Shown: positions 56,282 through 64,000 of the stretch, piece after piece | Layout of the letters: each line of letters begins with the position of its first letter | Position numbering within the stretch: position 1 is the stretch's first letter | Source of the DNA: Rhabdophis nuchalis | Lineage: Eukaryota; Chordata; Lepidosauria; Squamata; Natricidae | Direction: 5' to 3' | Assembly (NCBI GenBank): GCA_039707465.1 | Contig: CM077643.1 | Location: 246,989,919-247,053,918, forward strand | DNA length: 64,000 nucleotides | Notes under the pieces: generated by a model | Seen by the model: the letters and a program-made list of their open reading frames with translations, nothing else | Told to the model about the DNA's origin: nothing | Database searches by the model: none | Program-made: the position numbers and the translations under genes

Positions 56282-56689
56282 CATTTGTTGTTCGAAGAAT
56301 CATCCTATGTTGGAATGCAGCATCTCTTTGCAAATGTTTTCTGATTAGATATCATAAGTCCATTCCCTAATCTCCATCAGCTTCTTAAGAAAGTCCAGTC
56401 CATCACTCATCAATTCTGTCATCTCTAAGTCTTTAGAATTCTTGCCATATTCAGTCTTCTCCAACAAGCCTGCAGTTTTCAAACCTGGCTCCTTCTCCTT
56501 CAAATCCAATCCATCTGATTGTAAGTCTATTTTAACTGCTGTTACTTGTACCTGAATGTCATCTTTGGGTTAATTTAATGCAAGGATATTCTTCATGTTA
56601 TAGTAACAAGTACAAAAGATTGGCTAATGCAGCTCTAGTAATAATCTGTGATATCCAGAATAATTATCTATTTCAAAAGTAAATCCCAT

Positions 56690-57310
56690 TTTGCAATTGT
56701 AACTCTCTATGGTTGTGAAAGTTGCACCTTAAAAAAGCAAGACAGGAACAAAATTAACTTGCTTGAGCTGTGGTGCTAGAGAAGACTCCTGCATGTTTCT
56801 TGGACAACAAAGGCGAGTAACAAGCAAGTACTGGAATGCGTAACATCCGACATGTCACTGGAAGGCAAAATCACGAAACTGCGTCAAACTTACTTAACTA
56901 TGTCATATGGGGGAATTTACTTGATGGTGCAGTGATCTAGAGGTGGAGCTCTTGCCTCACAATCAGGAGGCTGTGAGTTTGATCCTAGGTAGCAGTGGGG
57001 CACAATGAGTAAATATCAGCTGTGAACTCTGCATTGGCAACAGGAAGGGCATCTGGCCAGTAAACACTTAGGTCCATTCAGTTGCTCTGATTCCACCCCG
57101 GTGCAAGGGATTTATGGGGTCATTAAAAGACCAAAAAAAATGGGGGAATTTACTGAGGAAAGCAATTTGTTTGGTAGAGTTAGGGGTAAATGAAAACCAG
57201 GCCTTCAAAGAACATAAAGCATAGAAAAAGAGCAAGATTGGAAGATATGGGGAGACCTGGCACACAGAATCACCAAGAGTTGGACATGACTGAATCATGG
57301 ATAACAAAAT
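56690..57310 (+). mobile_element. BovB LINE 3' fragment, split by a SINE
   Basis: TATGGTTGTGAAAGTTGCAC, GAGCTGTGGTGCTAGAGAAG and ACTCCTGCATG correspond to the end of BovB ORF2 (the YGCESWTLKK...ELWCWRRLLHV region). 57235-57305 has GGGGAGACCTGGCACACAGA, AAGAGTTGGACATGACTGAA, the typical BovB 3' terminus. The SINE at 56922-57139 interrupts it. No intact frame. Confidence 0.75.
56922..57139 (+). mobile_element. Sauria-type SINE nested in BovB (15-bp TSD)
   Basis: TGATGGTGCAGTGATCTAGA (box A region), TGAGTTTGATCCTAGG (box B-like), GCAACAGGAAGGGCATCTGG and the tail AAGGGATTTATGGGGTCATT AAAAGACC with a short poly(A). ATGGGGGAATTTACT is duplicated at 56907-56921 and 57140-57154. The SINE's 3' tail resembles the end of BovB, the LINE thought to mobilise such SINEs. 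Confidence 0.8.
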
Positions 57311-57319
57311 CATCACTAG

Positions 57320-59535
57320 CTTGGTCTGACATCCAAAATTTAGGTTCCTCTTAACATAAACATAACTGCTTGGATACAAAGGAGTATAATTTTTAATATC
57401 ATTTTGCGATTTATATTGTGCTGACCACTTCCGTTGATGTGCAATTTTTGCTTGGATGTTAACAATGTTTTGGGGTTTTAAAAATGCTACAGTTGTTTAT
57501 GTTTATGTTTATTCAATTTCTATACCGCTCCTATCTCCCCAATCCGACTCAGGTTACTTTTAAGTAACCTTTTACTATTAAGTTACTTTAAAAAAAAACT
57601 AGTGAAAATTTAGAAAGTTTAACCTAATTCTAATCTGCTTGTAAATTCTCAATCATCCACTTTATGCATTATTTTCTTTTTATTTCCCTCTTTATTCCAT
57701 TTCAAAAGAACACAAATAAGCAAAGATATGGTCAGATGGGTCCAATCATCCAATCCCCCGCTTCACTTTTTTTCAAGTTGCATACTTTAATGGCACATCA
57801 TGAAACCTGTGTTATCTTCTTGAGAAAGGAAGGAGGAGAAGAACTAATATTTGTTACAAAAACAGAAGCGGTGAATGTAGAAAGCCAGCATTTATCGAGG
57901 TTTCAACGTTTATACGTCCCTCTTTTTAGAGAACCAGACTGTCAGGTGGCAAAAAAAAGACTAACAGCCTCACAAAAACTTCCTTAAACTTGGTGTGTCC
58001 AGTTCAGGATGGGAAGTAAGAAATTTTAATGGATTAAAATTGGGATGCGTTCTTAAGTTAGCATTTTGTTTTCTAAACATTCATTGACTGTGGAGCATCA
58101 TGGATTGTTACTAGCGCAGACATTTTTTAAATACTTCCAATTAGCTTTTATTTGAGGGTTTTTTTTTTTATGTTTCCCCTCATAAAACCTTTAAGCAGAT
58201 TAATTGTGCCTGTGAAGTTTGTTTGTAAGTACAGCTGGCTTGGCTTCAAGTTTGCTTTAAAAATGGGATGTCTGAAAAATATCCTCATAAAACTGAAGGG
58301 TGGATCTTCAAACAAGCAGTTCTTTATCAGAACAGAGATCCAGATTAAAGCAATAGGCAGAAACATTGTCCATATCTTTAAAAGTGTGTCTGTGTGTGTG
58401 TGTGAGCCTTTGCATAAAGGATCTATGCAGAATGAAGCTAGTTTATCTCATAAATTCATTTTAAGAGAAGACCAGAAAAGAAAGAGTTTGTAAAAACACG
58501 ATACCACCTAGGAACTGAGCAATCCCACCATAAATGCAATAATAATATAAATGGGTGCAGGAACTGCTCTTCTGTCTATCTTGGGAGTACTGCACTGCGG
58601 GATGATTTTCTTATTAATTGGAAAGGATGGATGAGATTTCAGACCAAAGCAAATTCTGACTATAAAACCAGATCAAAAAGGCTTTATTTTGAAAGCGCAC
58701 CTTTAAAGACTATTTGAAAGATACGCTGTTCAGCTGTTAAATGTCTTGTAGGTTTTCCAAGTTCTTTAGTGAACTTTCTTCATAAAATCTCTATTATTTC
58801 CAACAAAGATTAATGAGGGGGCTATTAAAAAAATCAAAAAAGTTGGATAGAGTTGCTGTGATTGTGAATACGGGTCATCACACTACATTACTTTGGAATG
58901 TTTTTGTAAGTTCTGTGCACAGAACTATTTTTGGATTCAAGTAGACTCCAGTCTGTTTTTCATCTTTCCCTGATATTTGTCACCCTCCCCTTTTCTGCAC
59001 AGAAAAGCAAATAAAAACTCTATTGACAAAATAATCTCTGATGCTATATAACAGCACAAATGTATAGATCCGTCTTTCCATTCATTTGGGACAATACTGT
59101 ATTTTATTGAGCAGTGCTGCACTTTCCTTATGGCAAGGACAGAATTACTTGCAAGTCATTGTTATTATTTCAGGATGTTCTAGCATACTTTAGTAATAAA
59201 AATCAGCTCACTTATCTTGCACCTGTCTCATTTTTACCATTTTTCTATTATGTAAGACTAGGAGAAAATAGTATGCTCTCAGCAACCACGTAGACCTGGC
59301 ATCCTCTCAGAGGCTACTCAGTGAGTAAACTAATAACGGTAAGCAATTGTCTCTGAATCTTGTCCATAGTAGTTGGCAGTACTTGGCCCAATCCTTGGTA
59401 AAATAAATTAAGCTAATCTAAGCAGAGTCAGGCCAGGTTAGGACTTCAGTGGAAACTACAGCTAGATTTAGAGTTGCCGCAACTACACGTAGGCATCGCC
59501 ACATACCTACATTGTGAAGGGGTTGCTGGGTAATA
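57320..59535. other. Intergenic, little recognised
   Basis: A short CR1-like tip on the minus strand at about 57505-57560 (CTATACCGCTCCTATCTCCC). Otherwise nothing. Confidence 0.45.
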
Positions 59536-59540
59536 CTGAG

Positions 59541-59770
59541 CCGAGGTGGTGCAGTGGTTAGAGTGCAGTACTGTAGGCTACTTCTGCTAGCTGCAGTTCA
59601 GCAGTTCAAATCCTGCTCAAGGTTGACTCAGCCTTCTCTCCTTCCGAGATGGGTAAAATGAAGATCCATATTGTTGGGGGCAATATGCTGACTCTATAAA
59701 CTGCTTAGAGAGGGCTGTAAAGCACTGTGAAGTGGGATATAAGTCTAAGTGTTATTGCTATCGCTATGGG
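59541..59770 (+). mobile_element. tRNA-derived SINE (family S), well preserved
   Basis: GCCGAGGTGGTGCAGTGGTT (box A), CAGCAGTTCAAATCCTGC (box B), TGACTCAGCCTTCTCTCCTT, GGGGGCAATATGCTGACTCT, TGTAAAGCACTGTGAAGTGG and GTGTTATTGCTATCGCTAT as the 3' end. A Pol III internal promoter is recognisable. A diverged copy lies at 28915. Confidence 0.8.
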
Positions 59771-59774
59771 TAAG

Positions 59775-61000
59775 TGTAGATTGCAGATGGCTGCAGAAAG
59801 CCAACGTGCACACCTCCCAAATCCCAGCTGCGCCTTTGGTGGAAGTGTACATTCTGATAAGTTGATCTGGCTTCCTGTTCTGTATCTTTCTGAGCATGAA
59901 ACAAACACTAGTCTTTTGAGATTTTAACGAACGATGCTATTTTGTTCTCAGTGTGAAAACAAAAACTTGTCTCTTTTCGGAAATGTCATTTTGAGCATTT
60001 AGACCATTCCAAGCATTCTAACTCAGTTGTTCTTTTATGGCTTGTAATTAGATTGTCTATTTGCAACCATTTCCAAACAAGTCATTAAAAAGCAAAGTGC
60101 AGCTATGTTGCTGCAGTTATTGATCTAAACTAGATGGCGTGCAATGGAAGTGGAACACTGAAACAAAATAAGCAATTAGGCATTTAACTAGATAGAAGAC
60201 TGCTTGCAGCTGACTTTCAATCGCCTTGCCTGGTACATTACTGTTCAAAATAGAAAACAAGTGCACATGGGTAGATGGGACTGCTATACTCTTGTTGTAC
60301 TGTACTTTATTTACTGGCAGGTAGGTAAACACAAAGATACCTGTATGCCTATATTAACCAGTTTCACATGAAAGTGTTGCTAATGGTCCTGAGGTAGATG
60401 ACAATGTCTAGTACAGTTTTGGCTAGTTTGCTAAGCTTGTTCATCTATCTGCACTCTGTGAATTCATTCAATGGTCTGTAGAAATATTTGCAAACTGCTC
60501 TCCAGAAATTTTTACAGCTGCTCATCTTGCTGATGTTAAATTTCAACAAATATTTTAAAATGGGGGCCTGCAGAGATTTTTTGTGCATTCTGTTCCTGCT
60601 TCTGAAAGGAGCCCTAGCACGTCTTCTGTTGTTTCTTTGTTTGTACCAGCAACTATCCTAAGCACAAACTGAGTTAGGAGAAAGAGAAGGAAGAGAAGAT
60701 AAAAAAGAGGAAGCAAAATGATGCTGAGGATATTGATGTTTGATCTTGTTAAGTGGGCTGTCAACGCCTACAGAAAAATTGGCCAAAGTGATTGTAAAGC
60801 ATTCAGTTCTCTAGTTTTCTTCAATAGTAGTACAGTGGACTTCTAATTTGATGAAGTCAGATTTGTCCTATGACTGTATGCTTGCATTAGGAATTTGTAA
60901 TCTTAGATCATCCCATGCCATGCTTGCAAATTAACTTCTTGGGTATTGTTTCCTGAGTCTTCTACACAAGAACCATTCGCTGACTGTGGATAAGATTGCA
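59775..61000. other. Intergenic, nothing recognised
   Basis: No exon or named repeat seen. Confidence 0.5.
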
Positions 61001-61006
61001 TAGTAA

Positions 61007-61594
61007 TTGATTAAACTATGCTACGTGCTTATTAGCCAAGATCTCACCTGGAAAAAGAACACGTCTCTGGTGATTGGAAAAGCTCAACAGAGACTTCATT
61101 TCCTTAGAGTCCTGCGGAAAAATCAGGTGGAACAACAGCTGATGACCTCTTTCTATCAGTCCATCATAGAAAGTGTCCTCACATATTGTATCACAGTGTG
61201 GTATGCTGGTTTAACAGTTGCGGAGAGGAAGGCACTACAGAGAGTGATCAATTCGGCACAAGAAACCATCGGTTGCCCTCTGACATCACTGGATAACATT
61301 GCCAGATCTCGCTGCTTTAGCAGAGCAAGGAAGATTCTCAAAGATGATTCACACCCTGGTTGGTATCTCTTTGCCCTTCTACCATCAGGCAGAAGATATC
61401 AAAGTATAGCCAGCTGAACAAACAGGTTTAAAGGTAGCTTCTATCCATGGGCTGTGAGACTTTTAAATTCAACCGCAATCACTCCATGCACATGCTAGTT
61501 TTTCTTTTTTCTTTTCTCTTTTTTGTTTCTGTTATAATTTTGCACCAGTGAAGTTAAAAACAATTTCATTGTAATTTTTACAACGACAATAAAG

Positions 61595-61660
<66 letters not shown>

Positions 61661-61668
61661 CTAAGTTT
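61007..61668 (+). pseudogene. L2-like LINE, ORF2 C-terminus and 3' end with (ATT)n tail
   Basis: About 130 open codons: GKAQQRLHFLRVLRKN, MTSFYQSIIESVLTYCITVW, ALQRVINSAQETIGCPLTSL and DDSHPGWYLFALLPSGRRYQ. Then, after a stop, FKGSFYPWAVRLLNS in a neighbouring frame. This is the post-RT region of L2-type LINEs. The 3' UTR ends CAATTTCATTGTAATTTTTACAACGACAATAAAG (AATAAAG signal), followed by (ATT)n at 61590-61658. The RT itself is truncated away. Confidence 0.75.
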
Positions 61669-61829
61669 TTGAGTGTCCTTAACACTTCCTAATTTTAACC
61701 TTCAAAAATTCCTATACAGATAGTTCTCTAAAAAGGCGCCATATTCAAGAATGGTTTCCAAAACAATAATTTTGAATTGAATTGGACACTAGATAAGGGG
61801 GGGGGGGGGGGGGAATACCTGGGAAAGGT

Positions 61830-62050
61830 CCCAAAGTTGTTGTTTTTTTCAGGAGGCAACTGGACTTTCTGGGTTTTCTTTGAAGACATTTAGCTTTTCA
61901 TCCAAGAAGCTTCTTCAGCTCTGACTAGATGGTAGGGAATGGAAGGATTTATACTCCTTGCAGACAGGTGGTCAAGAAAGTCCAGTTGCCTCTTGAAAAA
62001 TCACCTTTGGGACAACTATGACCTGGATGACTGAGACTCTCCATAGACAT
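61830..62050 (-). mobile_element. Repeat with a Penelope-like terminal segment
   Basis: The minus strand contains GAAGAAGCTTCTTGGATGAA AAGCTAAATGTCTTC, and on the plus strand GTCCAGTTGCCTCTTGAAAA / GGGACAACTATGACCTGGAT. The phrase AGTCCAGTTGCCTC(C/T)TGA(A)AAA occurs in opposite orientations at 61845-61872 and 61977-62003. Such sequences are widespread in fish and reptile genomes. I associate them with Penelope-like retroelements, but this is from memory and weak. Confidence 0.3.
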
Positions 62051-62054
62051 TTAA

Positions 62055-63105
62055 CCTGGGAAAAGGGAAAGTAAGTAGGCAGCTTTTGCGTATAGACCTC
62101 AGATCTGATTTTCTCCGCTTTATAACCACTTGCCTTAAATTAAAATATTCCTTTCATTACAAATGTAGTCAAAGGCTCTTCTTTTATGAATGGCCAAGTT
62201 GGGACAAGCCCAACAGCCTAGAAAATGATAGTCTTATGTTGTAGTGGCTAATGTGATAGAATCAAAGATCAGTTTCAGGTCTTTAAAGACTGCCTAGAGA
62301 GCACCACCTTATTTGGCAACTCATTGAACACAACAACATGTACTTTCATGAATATATATAGGATTGATTTACCCAAATCAGAAAGAACATGCTTGTATAT
62401 TTGAAGATTCACATATCCCGAAATGATTATTGCATGCAAGTTTCTTTTTAAAATTAAGTTCACCTTTAAATGTTTGCCTTCTTCTTTAAAAGTATGTAAA
62501 TTCTGAGTTATGTTACATAATGTGTAAGAATTCTTTCACTAAATTCCAGCGGTGCCTTGATTAAAAAGATTAAATGTAAATCAGTTTTAGGTATTGCAAC
62601 TGAAACTAATTCCTGGTACTTTTTTGGAGTCACACCTGACTGAGTAACCATCATTGTTCTCTACCAGAACACACCCAAGCAGGGGTGTGCGGAAAGTAAA
62701 AAAAGAAGAAGCATAAATTCAAATAACCATTCTGGAGGTGTAAAGCACGAGGGTCTATTGTGAATGTTCAAGCTCCCTCAAAGCATACTTTCACACAATT
62801 AGGCAGGAATATTTCTCAAATAGGTTATTGAGATATTTGACTATGTCAAGTTGTACATTCTAGGGTTACAGATAATTGTGGAGTAAATATTTGTTAAATG
62901 AAGTATTTTGCATCTGTCTTGGACCAAAGCAATCCTCCTGTCAGTAATACCATGAAACACTTGCAAAAGTATGTTGGCCATGACTGAGTTATGCACTTTT
63001 GGCATGTGCACTTTTTGAACTCAAGTTACCGTGTTGGTAGTTTTTTTTAAAAAAGTTGTTTTTATCTGCTGGAAATCTTTCAGTTATACAGTTGTTGCCT
63101 GACAG
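62055..63105. other. Intergenic, nothing recognised
   Basis: AT-rich, no gene seen. Confidence 0.5.
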
Positions 63106-63119
63106 AAAAATGGTGGAAA

Positions 63120-63176
63120 TACATACACATACACATACAAATACACATACACACACACACACACACTCACACACAT
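63120..63176. repeat. (CA)n-rich microsatellite
   Basis: ACACATACACATACA units followed by (CA)n, directly before a CR1 3' end. Confidence 0.85.
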
Positions 63177-63179
63177 ATT

Positions 63180-64000
63180 TTGATTTGATTTTATTGAATT
63201 TATACCCCGCCCTTCTCCAAAAGGACCCAGGGCGGCGCACAGGCATATTAAAAAACATACAAACGTATAAAACTTTTTTAAAAAAACTTATTCAACTAAA
63301 AAACCTGTGCTAAAACCGAATTAAAATCCCCATTTTAAAACTATCTATGAGTCAGAATTGGAGGCTACGCTAGGCCGGCTAGTTGGAATAGGTGTGTCTT
63401 CAGATACTTGCGGAAGAGGCGGAGGTCGGAGATGGTACGGAGTTCAGGGGGTAAGTCATTCCAAAGGGCTGGTCCCGCCACAGAGAAGGCTCTTCCCCTG
63501 GGTGTCGCCAGTCGGCATTGACCGGCCGACGGCACCCTGAGGAGGCCCTCTCTGTGGGAGCGTATCGGTCTGAGGGATGTATGGGGCAGGAGGTGGTCTC
63601 GCATATAACTAGGCCCCGAGCCATGGAGCGCTTTAAAGATGGTCGTTAGAACCTTGAAGCGCACCCGAAAGACCACAGGAAGCCAGTGCAGCTCGCGCAG
63701 GATCGGTGTTATGTGGGAGTGTCTAGGCGCTCCCGTAATCACCCACGCGGCTGCATTCTGGACTAGCTATAGCTTTCGGGTGCACCTCAAGGGAAGCCCC
63801 ATGTAGAGAGCATTACAGTAGTCGAGTCGAGACGTGATGAGTGCTTGAGTGACTGTGCGTAAGGCACCCCGGTCCAGTAAGGGGCGCAATTGGCGCATCA
63901 GGCGTACCTGATGAAACGCCCCCCTGGCCACGTCTGCCACATGGTCATCCATAGACAGCCGGGAGTCACGGAGGACACCCAAATTGCGCGCCCTCTCCAC
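63180..64000 (-). mobile_element. CR1 LINE, continues past the right edge
   Basis: Minus strand: ORF2 sequence enters from the window edge (RARNLGVLRDSRLSMDDHVA, FHQVRLMRQLRPLLDRGALR, SRLDYCNALYMGLPLRCTRK). An in-frame stop lies in the TCGTAG stretch at about 63765. Then ITPILRELHWLPVVFRVRFK, ALWNDLPPELRTISDLRLF and a stop at 63365. A 3' UTR and the tip CGCCGCCCTGGGTCC, AAGGGCGGGGTATAAATTCA follow, ending near 63180. Closely related to 47585-48245. The extent to the right is unknown. Confidence 0.85.

Noticed and set aside
59541..59620. tRNA gene
   Set aside because: Box A and box B are those of a SINE head: no cloverleaf, and the SINE body follows. The same holds for 15770-16085, 26050 and 56922.
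1..64000. CRISPR arrays, operons, ribosome binding sites, rRNA
   Set aside because: The DNA is a vertebrate nuclear region; repeats are microsatellites and transposable elements without spacer-repeat regularity.

Overview
The window is vertebrate nuclear DNA, almost certainly from a snake. The only host gene is the 3' end of APOB (apolipoprotein B-100) on the plus strand: the end of the giant internal exon, two short exons and the long last exon, with consensus splice sites, a stop at 10606-10608 and a 3' UTR. The squamate call rests on the repeats: CR1 LINEs with GC-rich 3' ends, a BovB LINE with a Sauria-type SINE nested in it, a squamate L1, and CR1/L3-type tails ending in AGAAT/ATTCT microsatellites, a feature reported for snake genomes.

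Layout. 1-10.9 kb: APOB exons and introns; intron 27 carries three MITEs and an antisense L1-derived fragment. 10.9-40.5 kb: no host exon seen; DNA-transposon MITEs, L1 3' ends, CR1/L3 fragments, two degenerate copies of a LINE with a restriction-enzyme-like endonuclease, SINEs and LTR-like repeats. 40.5-48.2 kb: CR1 elements, one of them split by a 5.7-kb L1 (41394-47133) that has an intact ORF1, a damaged ORF2 and a 13-14 bp target-site duplication. 48.2-64 kb: nested MITEs, a long 5'-truncated CR1 (51131-53290), BovB plus SINE, an L2-like LINE, and another CR1 that runs off the right edge.

What stands out. Two independent insertions (5833-6440 and 30877-31190) join the end of an L1-type ORF1 directly to the same 3' UTR, with no ORF2. 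This suggests an ORF1-only, HAL1-like family. A 1.4-kb TA-flanked element (12444-13878) carries a GC-rich, CpG-island-like core with long internal inverted repeats. At least three hAT-type MITE families can be delimited by 8-bp target duplications, several of them perfect, and nesting gives a relative insertion order. No prokaryotic feature, CRISPR array or operon is present. All family names were assigned by recognising motifs, without a database search.
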